This document shows positions 10,327-19,664 of a DNA stretch of 64,000 nucleotides, in pieces. The DNA lies in NCBI GenBank assembly GCA_963556255.1, contig OY744611.1, positions 8,011,474 through 8,075,473 of the forward strand, written 5' to 3'. The notes beneath the pieces were generated by a model. That model saw only the letters and a list, made by a program, of their open reading frames with translations. It did no database searches and was not told the DNA's origin. The translations under genes and the position numbers were made by a program. The DNA is from Allolobophora icterica. Taxonomy: Eukaryota; Annelida; Clitellata; Crassiclitellata; Lumbricidae. Each line of letters begins with the position of its first letter. The first letter of the stretch is position 1.

Positions 10327-11440
10327 TATGTAATAATGTCAAAGTTCGTATGAATGCTAAGTCACAGAGTTTAAATACCTAGCAGTAAAGTTCTATTAAT
10401 AAGATGTAGTCTATCCTACCTAAACCAGCACAGTTATTATTGTCTAACTAACTGTTATGATTTACGAGTTACCCTCCCACGATGAGGATGCATCTTCCCA
10501 GTTCGATGATGTGATTGATTCACAAAAGCTTCGATTTCATTTTTCAGTTGACGTTGCTTTGTAGTTGAGGCGTATCCATGTTTCTCTCGATGAATACCAT
10601 TGTATCATAGATTGCCGACAATCTGTCGTTTTCATTGGAAAGTCATTCAAAGCTCGTCCAAAATAACAATTACTCGAACAGCTATTGTTCGCCTTATCAA
10701 TCCGAATCAGTGTAGGCCCTATACCAAACTTGTTCGAAAGTCTGCATTAAAGACTCGCTACTAACTTCATAAACGATCGATTAGTTTCTTACGTTCAATA
10801 ACAATTAATCGATCTACTTCGTTCGATTATATCTTCATAGTTTGGCTATCGCCACACTTCGACAAACGTTCGTAAGTTGCTCACAACTCGACTCAACAAA
10901 CTGAATTGACTTCTTCAGCGTTTCTGCACTCAGTACGCTCAATTCAGGAGTCAATTATTATACCGTTTACCGCATCGACCGTTCATGATAAGACCGGTAT
11001 TACGACTCTCCTTCTTCGGTTGAAAACCTCTCACGGCGCATGTCCAGCAGACGTCCTTCCAACTGACCAGTAGATTACAACCGACCAATCACGTCTCGCC
11101 AACTGGTAGGTAACGTCTTTAAACCTCTAAACTGCCCCACTAAACTTATGTTGTCTTTCACATCTTAAAGTGCTGGTTATATGTGCTGGTTTCTTAATTA
11201 GTTAACTATCAATTGCAATTCCCACTTCCACTCAAACACATACTATATTCAACACACCTTATACTTGACTATCCTATATGGTCAATAATCATCTAATAAG
11301 TGTATTTGTGTGTTCAGAGGAATATACTAATTACAACACAACAGCGCCATTTTACTATAAAAGACAAAAAAACTTTTTTGAACAACGGTCGGGAACTAGC
11401 TAATTTTAAAAAAAAATAAGAAAATAATCAATTTAAATAA
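10327..11440. other. Maverick left-arm DNA without recognisable gene
   Basis: No long frame and no known motif on either strand. Inverted or repeated TTCGAA/CGATCGATTA-type words occur near 10760-10830. It probably held coding or replication-related sequence in the ancestor, now decayed. Confidence 0.35.
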
Positions 11441-11661
11441 ATGAATAAGTTGTGGTATACATCAAGCTTGGACAAAACTTTTGCGAGTGGCTTGTTATAG
11501 GTAAAACAATCCTCTGCTCTCGCAGATGCATTGGGGAGTACTGTTTCAAACATTTAGCACAACTGCGAAACGGCCGCGGGACAAAACCATGCGCAAAATG
11601 TGGAATGGGTCTTAAAATACGCGTGGGTGAGCGTTTGAAATGTGGTTACATCGCTAAATAA
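11441..11661 (+). pseudogene. Small zinc-ribbon ORF of the Maverick, start region shifted
   Basis: The frame ending TAA at 11661 encodes ~70 residues with cysteine pairs: CSRRC, YC-F-KH, CAKC and a final C-G-Y, spaced like a small treble-clef or zinc-ribbon protein, and rich in Arg/Lys. No in-frame ATG exists. The only nearby ATG (11441) opens a different frame that stops after about 19 codons, so either one indel separates start from body or a non-ATG start was used. Adjacent DNA is very AT-rich. Small CxxC proteins are common in large DNA viruses; a role in DNA binding or regulation is a guess. It lies on the opposite strand to the capsid genes, in the left arm with the acidic ORF. Confidence 0.45.
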
Positions 11662-11759
11662 TTGAGAGCTCGCTAATTTAATAAAGAATGGAAACGTCTA
11701 TCATCTTTATCAATAGACTAAAAAATGAAAAATTTCTATTTAAAGAAATGATAAAGTTA

Positions 11760-12240
11760 TTGTATTAAAGAAAGTTTGCCACTTTAGTATAAAATAATTC
11801 TTAATCATGGCAGAGTTTGATCCACTGAATGGCAGAGGTGAACTACCCCAGTTTGTGCTCCACAAAGAGTTTGCCAACTTCCTGAGAGATGTTTAACTGA
11901 TCATAACATTTTCATCAGTTGATTGCGCGCCCCGCCCGGGCCCCTAAAAAGTCGCCCCTGGGTATTTGCCCCTGCCCCTCCCTCTCTTCGGGCCAGGCCA
12001 GAAGTACACGAACGAGAGAGAGATCCGCTAGCTTTCTTGAGTAGAATGTCTCCAAGTATTATTGCACAAATCGAAACAGAGTTAACTAGTAAGCGTGGGC
12101 TAAAGGCTACTCTAGTGTTAACGATTGAGCTGAAAAAAATAAAAACTAGACATGGGCGACCCAATCACCGCAACCGGCTACTTCAGGAGCACTGCTGAAA
12201 CAATCCTCAATAAAGCTGATATCCGGCCCGCTTATAGTTC
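11760..12240 (+). pseudogene. Inverted duplicate of the PolB promoter and 5' end
   Basis: This segment matches the minus-strand region 26150-25790 (PolB leader and first ~90 codons). Shared features are an AT-rich leader with ATTAAAGAAA-GTTTGC, an ATG at 11807 beginning MAEF...GRGELPQ, the HKEFANFLRD block, the block around 12044-12100 (MSPSII then QIE-x-ELTSKRGLK) and GYFRSTA-x-x-ILNKA near 12175. An insertion of ~100 bp GC-rich DNA (about 11925-12030) splits it, and coding similarity stops near 12240. It encodes no polymerase domain, so it is a dead 5' fragment. It may be a remnant of an originally longer inverted repeat, or of recombination between arms. Confidence 0.72.
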
Positions 12241-12480
12241 TGTTGACAATTATAATTTCGCATTCTATCTGTATTCCCATATGGCTTGAAATTTCTTGTC
12301 TCATCACCATACCTTTAAACTTTTCGTTGTAAATTTTAAAAATTAAGCCTTCCGTATTAGAAAGACGGATAAATACGGGTGTGGTCACACATTTAAACTT
12401 TTGCGAAATTTTTACCCCTAAACTTTTCGTTGTAATTTTTAAAAATTAAGAATTCCGCTTTTAAAGACACGGATGTTGTG
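12235..12480 (-). pseudogene. Small unidentified Maverick ORF with internal duplication
   Basis: On the minus strand, 12388 to about 12235 encodes roughly 50 residues including GLIFKIYNEKFKGMVMRQE. A diverged copy of the same block (FLIFKNYNEKFRGK) is read at about 12465-12410, and the matching DNA (CTTTTCGTTGTAA then AATTTTTAAAAATTAAG) is seen at both places. So a ~100 bp tandem duplication has split a small gene. No family is recognised. It lies between the PolB 5' duplicate and the hydrophobic protein gene. Confidence 0.35.
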
Positions 12481-12662
12481 TTGTTTTGACGCGTCGGCAA
12501 AACTGTGACCCCCTTAGTAATACGCTGGCAGAGTGCTCGGAACAACATCAAACTCAACTCTCCAACCACCTAGGATTAAAACTTTTATATCGAAGTTCGC
12601 GGAGAAGACCCACGGCTGGTTAGTTTCTAGATTAGTTCCGCCACCATCTCGTCTTTGCTCTG

Positions 12663-13079
12663 TCACGGCAATTCTTGTTTTCCACTCCTGTCTTGTATCT
12701 TGGGTTTCATAGTTCTATATTTCTCCTCCTCTCCCAGAATAAGCTTGTACTCATCATCGCTAATACCCGTGTCCTCCAAGGCCTTCGAAATGTGGTCATG
12801 AACTGTGGTTAGTTTTCTTTCCGCCAAAACACGAATTTCATCGTCCTTAGAAGCTCTAGCGACGCACTTCCGACTAATAATATTCCCAATAATATCCAGA
12901 AGACTTGTTGCCATGGCAAAACTCTTTAGAACAATACCAGGAAGGAAAGCAACTCCGCTTGCCAATGGAGCTGCCCCACCCACCCCAGTTCCAAGACTAA
13001 CCATAGCAAGGCCGGCCGAAGCCCCATTACCTACACCAACAACCCTCTTATACTTCTTGCACAGTTCACAGTTGTCCAC
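12663..13079 (-). CDS. Glycine-rich hydrophobic Maverick protein, 138 aa
   Basis: This is an intact minus-strand frame from ATG at 13079 to TGA. Residues 1-15 are polar with a CELCKKYKR cluster. Residues ~17-65 are a long Gly/Ala/Val-rich hydrophobic stretch that could form one or two membrane segments. Residues ~75-138 are charged helix with AERKLTTVHDHISKALEDTGISDDEYKLI. The last pattern (helix, HISKAL, acidic turn, EEY/F-x-LI) is one I associate with a conserved small protein of Polinton/adintovirus-like elements of unknown function, possibly membrane-active. It is last in the minus-strand structural gene series, after the fibre. Unlike most neighbours it has no stop or frameshift. Confidence 0.6.
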   Translation of the reverse strand: MDNCELCKKYKRVVGVGNGASAGLAMVSLGTGVGGAAPLASGVAFLPGIVLKSFAMATSLLDIIGNIISRKCVARASKDDEIRVLAERKLTTVHDHISKALEDTGISDDEYKLILGEEEKYRTMKPKIQDRSGKQELP

Positions 13080-13865
13080 GGCTTTCCGCCTCAGACCTCA
13101 GGAAGGCTTCTAATTCGCCAATTTTCTGCAGGCGAAATGTCTGCCACGTCGTCTCGGACGAAATTGTTCGCTCTGTAAGCGTTGGGTACAAAGACATGGT
13201 TTTTTTATTGTTGCTCTATCAGTAACGTTACGTTTAACTTAATATTTGATGTACTCTCAATGCCTCTCTTTTTGCCTTCAGTTTTAAAACTCGTTTCTCC
13301 TGGAACGAATATTGCCCTAGCTGCATCAAATTGTCCACTTGAAATGTTGACTGTACGATCGATGCTACCCGCGGCTGTTATAACGCGAACTGACGCATCA
13401 CCGGTACTAACACCAAAGAATGTAAGCCTCCAGAACCCACGGTCAAACGAGACATCCTCTGTATAGGTTTGCAATGTGATGCACGGGTTAAAAGAAGAGT
13501 TTGCCATGAACTCGTGGTCACTGTTTTGGTCGCTGTGTAGATATCGCGGCTGTGGTAATCATCCAACACAGCTAACATATCTGCGATGGGCTTAGCAATA
13601 CTATATCCCAGTTGGTTATACCAAGCAAATCATCGAGGTTGTACTTATGCATATTTGTTTCTCCGTGTTTCCGGAGATAGCCACGAATCTTGTTGTGTGA
13701 GTCAGCCAAGCTTTTCTATACCATCTAATCCCCATCTTTAAAATATGCAAAGATCTAAAAGTTTTTAATTCGAGTTCCAAATGTTGGATCATTATAGGCA
13801 AGGAGCGTTACTCTGTAGATTTTATATGCAGCAATAGAGTCGATAGGAATTTCCTGCGGTGTTAT

Positions 13866-14324
13866 ATGGAGACTTCGCATCAGTTTAGGAACAGGTTAAA
13901 AGCGCATCTTATGTCTAAAATAAACTAGAGATTATATTGGACTTGAACTGTGTTAAGCAAGTTTCTCTGCTGTTGAATCGAGTAAAGTGCTTGTAAGCTC
14001 CTGATTGTAGAACTGATCAATAGAAATGTTTCTCTGCCAAACAAACTAAAGCAATTTTTTAAATAAACAACATTGATGGTCATGTTTCATATTTAAAATC
14101 TGTGTGAAATATAAATATTGTCAAAGCGATGTGTAATTGCTAATCATTGTATAAATTAGACTGACTGTTACACACTTGTATTAGGGCTACCTTGTTAGCG
14201 GAACCTTAGGTTCCTTAGGGTATTACCCTTTGTCACTGAAACTGTATGTAAACAATATGTAAACATTGTTTACTTGGAAATGAGGCAGTGAACAATAAAA
14301 TTGATTGATTGATTGATTGATTGA
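13866..14324 (+). mobile_element. LINE 3' end with (TTGA)n tail inserted in the fibre gene
   Basis: It begins with the last ~20 codons of a LINE ORF (QFRNRLKAHLMSKIN then TAG, about 13877-13928). A ~370 bp 3' UTR follows, with an AACCTTAGGTT hairpin near 14200, and it ends in AATAAAA plus (TTGA)n at 14301-14324. The (TTGA)n tail matches the intact LINE at 45.8-49.57 kb and the inverted end at 49628, so all are CR1/L2-like insertions of the same tail type. Severely 5'-truncated. Confidence 0.72.
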
Positions 14325-14574
14325 CTTGATCGAACTTATCTTCAAGGATGTTACATTTTCATTAAAACCTGTGTAGTTTTGGGAATGAGGTATGGGTGGA
14401 ATGTAGCCGTTATGATTGAGTATCTTGAGGTTGCCTACATTACGCGTTCGTGTCAGCCACGTACTGTCTTACAGCGGTATCTTTACTGTCTGCATACCTC
14501 TGAACGACACCAGCCTGAATGGCAACGTATTGTTTATTGGCCACGTTCAAAGGCTCTGTCGGTATTTTATTTAA

Positions 14575-15127
14575 CCCTCGAGAACCCAAGGTATGTTTGG
14601 TACACGAAGGCCCAATGTTTACATTGTGATATCTATTTGGCTCGTTATAATCCAAATTATATTTGCAATCGACTGATGTATGGTATTTCACAATAACGCC
14701 ACCTTATGAAACTTTATTTGAACTTTAATACTAGGTTGTAGTGTTTTGCAATTTCGGGATTTTTCACAGGTATTCAATTGTACGGATATAGCTGTGGCTT
14801 GCATAACCTCGAATAGGCAGCAGACACTACGGTAGATCAAACTGTAAAACACGCAGCGTTGAATTCGCCGTCCAACGATTCCTAATAACGTGCGTTGAAT
14901 AATTTATTTCTGGGATGGTGAACCATTTGCCAGAATGACCATCAGCCGCATATCTTGCGGTGACATTGGTATACAGGGTGGGAGAATAATAACGCAAAAT
15001 ATATCATACAAAGCCAAATTGATGACTTTAGGATGTCCTGAAACCATAAAAAAAATTCTTAGCCGTTCTATAGTTATCAGTGGAAAAGCGGGTCTGGGTT
15101 CTGTCGGCCCCCTTGGGCATTCGAGGG
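14575..15127. mobile_element. piggyBac-type MITE with TTAA duplication in the fibre gene
   Basis: TTAA flanks both ends (14571-14574 and 15128-15131). The termini are CCCTCGAGAACCCAAGG on the left and, in reverse complement, CCCTCGAATGCCCAAGG on the right, an inverted repeat of about 17 bp with three mismatches. TTAA duplication plus CCC-starting ends is the piggyBac signature. The interior has no transposase, so it is non-autonomous. The fibre coiled-coil frame stops making sense exactly at the insertion and resumes on the far side. Confidence 0.82.
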
Positions 15128-16345
15128 TTAATCTTGTCATTTTGCTGGTAACGATCCTTCTCACCTGCCCGATGCTCACCGCGTCGATATTAGATGTTGA
15201 GGCGCCTGTGTAAAGCCTGATCACTTTCTTACCGCCCATGGCCAAATTGCCAGTCATAGAATCGCCGGTTTTGAGCACGTGATTACCTCTAACAATAACA
15301 TCTTGCTCGTTGGCGTAGCTTTTATCAGCTTCAGCTTTCTGGTCTGCGTACTCCCTGGCGGCGGCCGTCTTTTGGTCTGCATACAACCTGAATGCAGCGT
15401 TAAGCGCGGTGTCCTCCTGGTCCGCATTTTCCTTAACGGTAGCATCTTGAAAATCAACGTATCTCTTGTTTGTCATGTGCAATAGTTCAGCGGACGTCGT
15501 TTCTTTATTTGTAGTTGCGTTGTGGATCAGCTGTGTCACTTGTTTCAAACTCACAGCGTCGAAATCGGATCCTGGAATCTCGATTGGGAGCCCAGTCACA
15601 CGGTGGCCACTCATTACTAGGGGTCCAGCCATAACACTGCCAGATTTTAGCACGCAAGCGTTCCTAACTGCGGCGTCCTGCTCGTTGACGCAGCTCTTAA
15701 CAATAAGGTCCTTTTCGTCCGCATACTGCCTAACGGAATCTCTCAGCCCTGCGTTCTTTTCGTCCGTGTACTGCTTGGCATCGATAAGCTTTTGGTCTGC
15801 TTGTCTCTCGGCTGCGGTTGCCTTCTGGTCCGTGTACAGCCTGGCGGCAGTGTCCAGCCGAGCGTCCTTATCGTTTGCGTAACGCTTCACGAGACCCGTT
15901 ACCGCGAAGCTCAAGCCGTCTGCTTACCCCTAAGCTAGGTGTGCCCGCTCATTCGCGATCTCCGTTATTTGTTTCCAACTCCCAGCGTCGGACTCTCCCA
16001 CCAATTCCTTCCAACTTGCAGCATCGCTATCGGATCCCGGTGTATCCGTGGGAAGCCCAGTAACTTTGTGACCGCCTATTTTTAGAACGCCAGACATCGC
16101 TCCACCGGTGAGTTGTAAGTTGTAAGTTGTCCTGATCTATGATGTCCGCATAAGCCTTTGTCGCGGTATCCGTGTCTGTCATGGGCGTCCCCACATTTGG
16201 CAGTCGAAATCCCCCAGCCGAAAGAATTCCAAAAATTGTATCACCCGCCTTGTGGACGAGGCCAGCGGCGCTTATCTGCCCCCTCCCACCGCACCTCCAC
16301 CATCTCTTCCAAACTTATCAATCGGAATTTTTTATACAAAACAGG

Positions 16346-16738
16346 TTGGCGGAAGTCTAACATAGGTCAAGAACGATGTCTTCAAAATTGTTACCAGCAG
16401 CAAGCTCTCTTAGCACGAGCAGATAGAGATGACCGCATACCACATCATCGGGCCCCTGCAGCTGAAATGTTTGTGTTCTTATGGAAAGGTTTAAATATCG
16501 AGATATAAAAATATACGGCTGAAGGTCCATCTATCCAGTAGGCGACCCAGTGGGTGCCATCGCCATCGCCAGAATCCAGATTGACAACTCCACACTCCTT
16601 TTCACTAGCCACGGCAGGCAGACCATCACGCATGAAGACACCGCGGAAATGCGGAAGCGCCCTGGCAACTTTCTCTATGTAGAAGTTGCTCAGAGGTTTT
16701 AGTTTTTCCCCGAAGTAGAGACCGGATCCTTTACACAT
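16346..16738 (-). pseudogene. Adenain-like cysteine protease (PRO), frameshifted
   Basis: The minus-strand frame from about 16738 to 16445 contains LPHFRGVFMRDGLP, KECGVVNLDS and GTHWVAYW; the His is the expected catalytic base of the adenovirus-type maturation protease. After a frame change near 16450 a second frame (to TAG near 16350) has VVCGHLYLLVLREL, where the Cys before Gly fits the catalytic nucleophile. The acidic member of the triad is not evident where expected, so that residue or short segment is altered. Such proteases cleave capsid precursors during virion maturation. The gene follows the LTxxQ protein, in the same frame as its tail, and precedes the fibre. Frameshift and altered core make it inactive. 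Confidence 0.78.
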
Positions 16739-17222
16739 TGGACAACAGCCGCCATGAGTCTCACGACCGAGATATAAACCGAACCCCCGCGCTTTTTGGG
16801 CTTCGAGCTCGCGATTGTGACGCTACGCCTCGGCCAAAGCCGTGTCGTTGACCTGTTTTTCTTCGGCTTTAGCTGCATCGCTGGCCTGTTTGTTGTGCAC
16901 AGCCTTTGCCACCTCGGCGGCCCCACTAGCCAAGATGCTCGCCGTGGACAACCCATCAAAAAGCCACGGGAGGAGAGCTAGGAACGGAAGAAATTCGCCT
17001 ATTTTTCTTCATTTTTTTCAGTTGAGTTTTGGTGAACCTCAGCTCCAAGCCAACTCCTTCCGCAATCTTCCTTGCGATTCGGGCAGCTTAGCCTTTTGTC
17101 AACCCGAGTTTGTCGTCTCCACGAGGCTGGCCATGAGTGTGCCGGATCGTGGCACCTTTAGCCAATGTTGTCTTTTGCCCTTCGGTCAATGAAAAGCCGA
17201 ACGCGACATATTCAGTTTTCAT
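16690..17222 (-). pseudogene. LTxxQ-type hydrophobic virion protein of Mavericks
   Basis: It starts at ATG 17222. The first ~75 residues hold repeats of the LTEGQKTTLAKGATI and FTKTQLKKMKK kind. A hydrophobic block (FLPFLALLPWLFDGLS, read in a shifted frame at about 16995-16950), an Ala-rich helix (GAAEVAKAVHNKQASDAA) and a Gly/Cys tail with GFGLYLG and KGSGLYFG follow. I recognise this order (LTxxQ repeats, hydrophobic segment, helix, GLYL tail) from a conserved Polinton protein of unknown function upstream of the protease. Defects visible: an in-frame stop near 17090, a frameshift near 16998 and a TAG near 16830. Its tail runs into the protease frame, so the exact boundary is uncertain. Confidence 0.6.
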
Positions 17223-17335
17223 TTTTCTAAAAAATATATCGAATATAGGGCCTGTTTTTCGAAGTGTTAGTAGACGACTTTGAATTTACTTCCATCCGAT
17301 TGAAAACTCAGGAGTCGGTCGCTGATCAGTACGGC

Positions 17336-18254
17336 CTAGGCTGTCGTATTTGCAGGCACCGCTTCGTTAAAGTCCACCTTGATTTGTATGTCCTGTACAG
17401 AGGTTTTTAGGCGTTTCGATTGCCTGCGCACGTCTAGCACGAAGATCGGAAACATATCTACAAAGTCGATTGGTGTCACTTGGCATGACGATTCACGCGC
17501 GTTTATCCCGCAATACTCCTCATTGAAGTCGCGTAGAGCCTTGTAAGCGCGAGAGGTTCTCATCATGGCGAAATCGAGATTCATATCAACCACGGGGTAG
17601 CGATTGTTGTTAAGCATGGCGAAGAGGTTGCGAACCTGCACATGGTCAAATAGCGCAGGATTCTGGCCTTGGCGCCCTTTCATTCCAGTCTGAAGGCAAC
17701 CAGAAATTCTGCACGGCTTTTTCGTGCCTGACTTAACGCTAAGGCGCCACGAGAAGTTCGTCGCTTGCAGCACCGCAATGTTGTCGCTTTGTATTGCGCG
17801 GAATGCCACAGGTACCTTACCATTGCCTCAATCTGCTTCATAAGGACGTTCTTATACTCTAGAGCGGTTATTATATGCGGCATGAAACAGGAGAGTTGAG
17901 ACAGCGTGATCCGACCAGCGGTCACGGTGGCATCCTTGAAGATCGAGTGTGCATCCCCTGCCGACTCAGCAGTAAGGAATGTTTAATCCCGCATAAGACC
18001 TTGTGGTAATCATAACAGAAACCGAATAGATGTCTTGTTGATGATGCAAGCCTGCCCTCCACAAGAAGGTAGCTCTTAGAAAGCTGGGTGAAGATGTATT
18101 GGTTCTGAATGTCTATCTGTATGGCCTAGCCCTGATTAATAGCCTCGGGATTTTGTGATTCATGCTCGCGGTATTCAAACGATTGTATGCTGTTGTCATC
18201 GGGCACCGCCGAAGCGATGTCCATCATTTCACTCGCCGCGTCAAATGCCGCCAT
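17336..18254 (-). pseudogene. MCP: Major capsid protein (double-jelly-roll type), degraded
   Basis: ATG at 18254 opens a frame with DDNSIQSFEYREHE, then (after a TAG near 18130) IQNQYIFTQLSKSYLLVEGRL, the N-terminal strand region of Polinton/adintovirus MCPs. After a frame shift, ITLSQLSCFMPHIITALEY (about 17905) and then 17809-17336 (NPALFDHVQVRNLFAMLNNNRYP, MFPIFVLDVRRQSKRLK, IKVDFNE) give the middle and C-terminal jelly-roll segments. MCP trimers build the icosahedral shell. At ~920 bp it is shorter than a typical double-jelly-roll MCP gene, so an internal deletion is likely in addition to one stop and at least two frameshifts. An AT-rich leader with TATATAA lies just upstream (18255-18330). 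Confidence 0.8.
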
Positions 18255-18352
18255 TTTTATAGGTAAAAAAGTTCAAGCTTCACTTATATATCGTAAATGA
18301 ATTTCATTTACGAAATGAGTTTTTAATTTTTGCCTTTACTAAATGAGTTTTT

Positions 18353-18802
18353 TCATTTTGCGTTGCCGAGAAACAAGCCTTTACCGCGATTCGGATTTAT
18401 TTTCTTGAACCCAGAACCAGCAATGCGGCTGTTTATGTCAGCTGTTAGGGGAATAGTTGCTCCCGTGCTTCCCGGCGCAACCGCACCGGGAGGGGGCGTA
18501 CTCGCAGCCAGTTGCTTTAAGAATTCGATACTCTTGTCGCTGAGAACCTTCTCCAAAGGTGCGGGAACCGTTACCGGTGCCTTTGCGCCGACAACAGCGC
18601 GTCTCGCTTTCAACGCATCGACGATTTGCCTCGCAGCGGACGCCGTTCTGGCGCTGACCTTTGCCGCATTACCAACCACCTTGGCAAAGATTGTGATTGC
18701 ACCTTTATTTGCAGAAATGAAGTAGCCTTCACAGCCAAGCAAGCCCGCGATTTTGGGTATCCCGTCGAGAAGCCCGCCACCCACGACACGGCGCCGCCGC
18801 AT
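18353..18802 (-). CDS. Basic/hydrophobic minor virion protein, about 149 aa
   Basis: An intact minus-strand frame; the ATG at 18802 is preferred because it begins MRRRRVVGGG, while an upstream ATG at 18823 would add a hydrophobic heptapeptide. The sequence is an Arg cluster (1-6), a Gly-rich hydrophobic part (7-30), an Ala/Lys-rich amphipathic helix (KVVGNAAKVSARTASAARQIVDALKA within ~35-70 in parts), a Pro/Ala-rich linker (~85-120) and a C-terminal GSGFKKI plus KGLFLG tail. Its position between penton and MCP fits a small core or pVI/pX-like minor capsid protein. The GSG-x-KKI tail is one I associate with Polinton proteins. Function is unproven. No inactivating change is seen. Confidence 0.5.
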   Translation of the reverse strand: MRRRRVVGGGLLDGIPKIAGLLGCEGYFISANKGAITIFAKVVGNAAKVSARTASAARQIVDALKARRAVVGAKAPVTVPAPLEKVLSDKSIEFLKQLAASTPPPGAVAPGSTGATIPLTADINSRIAGSGFKKINPNRGKGLFLGNAK

Positions 18803-18826
18803 TTTAACCACAAGGACGAGCATGTG

Positions 18827-18882
18827 AACATTTAAAATGTGAACATTTAAAATGTGAACATTTAAAATGTGAACATCTAAGC
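18827..18882. promoter_or_regulatory. Tandem 15-bp repeats in a putative viral promoter
   Basis: GTGAACATTTAAAAT is repeated three times head to tail, followed by a fourth partial copy. The array lies in the short gap between the penton gene and the start of the basic protein gene, both on the minus strand, so it is placed as an upstream promoter element of the latter. Regulatory function is inferred from position and AT content only. Confidence 0.4.
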
Positions 18883-18941
18883 ACTGCGGATGTGAAACTA
18901 ATAGTTACTGTCTCACCTCGGAGGTTTAATTGTTCACCATT

Positions 18942-19654
18942 CTAGTCGGTCAGCCACACATGAATGCCCTGTACGTTGCCAGCAGGTGCAACTGGTAGAT
19001 ATACCAGATTTTTCGGAGACTCAATTACTTTATAGACGTGCGACACATCCGGGAAGAACTGTAGATCACTGGCAGATGGCTACCATTGCGATATGATCCA
19101 GAGGTGATGTCGGAATTTGCCAGGATTATGTCCACCGGAGAATATCGACTGGATTTTCTCCCTCTTTATAACCAACGCCAAGGATCTGAGACTTAAAACC
19201 GAGCGTTAGCCTGATGATTGATGAGGGTCATATTTACCCTATTAGCAGGATTCGTGATCTAAACGAAGGCGCGCAGGGTAGATGCGTTAACTTCTATAGT
19301 AATATTGGAATCAAAGCCAAGTTGAGTACCACGCGTCGGCGGCGAATTATGCTTTTCGAGCTGCCGCCTGATTTCATCGTTTATCTGCACGACCTGGTAG
19401 CTTCCATCGGGCAAAACGATCGTCTTGTTGGAGCTGTAGACGAACGTGTTGTTGGTGCTATCGATGTTGGGTATTGAATTGCAAGTTTCGAGATTCACTA
19501 AGGCCAGCCTAAAACGTCTTTTAGGATCTAGGTACAGCGGTGGTGAGAAGGCCGTAGTTCATTCTGTGGTATCTGAGGAAACAACTACGCTAAAATTCTC
19601 TTTAGGCTGTAAAATTTCGCGAATTTCTTCGAGGAGCTTCTCCGTGCGTTCCAT
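18942..19654 (-). pseudogene. Penton-like minor capsid protein (single jelly-roll)
   Basis: It starts at ATG 19654 (MERTEKLLEEIREILQP helix) and has a TGA stop near 19557. Downstream come PPLYLDPKRRFRLALVNLET, IDSTNNTFVYSSNKTIVLP and GSYQVVQINDEIRRQL, the N-terminal jelly-roll half of Polinton/adintovirus penton proteins. After a frame change near 19258 the C-terminal strand region ends ESPKNLVYLPVAPAGNVQ...VWLTD with TAG at 18942-18944. About 237 codons in total, close to the usual size for this family. Pentons sit at the five-fold vertices. At least one stop and two frameshifts make it non-functional. It lies between the coiled-coil protein and the basic protein. Confidence 0.78.
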
Positions 19655-19664
19655 TTTCGTACTT

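Larger units (their letters stand above)
13205..16345 (-). pseudogene. Fibre-like repetitive virion protein, broken by two insertions
   Basis: Minus-strand gene of about 2 kb once insertions are discounted. The start zone (about 16345-16130) has a Gly-rich segment and a GDTIFGILSAGGFRLP block. From 16110 to 15130 the frame alternates coiled-coil stretches (YADQKTAAAREYADQK and similar YADEKD/YTDEKN heptads) with a recurring beta-type module seen at about 16095, 15645 and 15265: GGAMSG-x-L-x-IGGHKVTGLP, GSVMAGPLVMSGHRVTGLP and GDSMTGNLAMGGKKV. This module plus coiled-coil design is shared with tail/fibre proteins of phages and with adintovirus-type fibres, which mediate host attachment. The piece at 14570-14440 continues the coil. 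The 13870-13205 part is beta-rich and may be the tip domain or a separate gene. Breaks: stop near 15925, a piggyBac-type MITE at 14575-15127, a LINE end at 13866-14324, and frameshifts in the distal part. Confidence 0.72.

Noticed and set aside
9825..10382. 185-codon frame through the Helitron junction
   Set aside because: It spans two non-coding Helitrons and a GGT array.
12146..12388. Whole 80-codon minus-strand frame as one gene
   Set aside because: Its last third overlaps, antisense, the PolB 5' duplicate; only the first ~50 codons look original.
14904..15130. C-terminal part of the fibre frame
   Set aside because: The residues after 15131 come from reading into the piggyBac-type MITE, not from the fibre.
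15254..15882. Plus-strand frames opposite the fibre coiled coil
   Set aside because: Shadows of the repetitive minus-strand coding sequence; Cys/Ser-rich without a domain.
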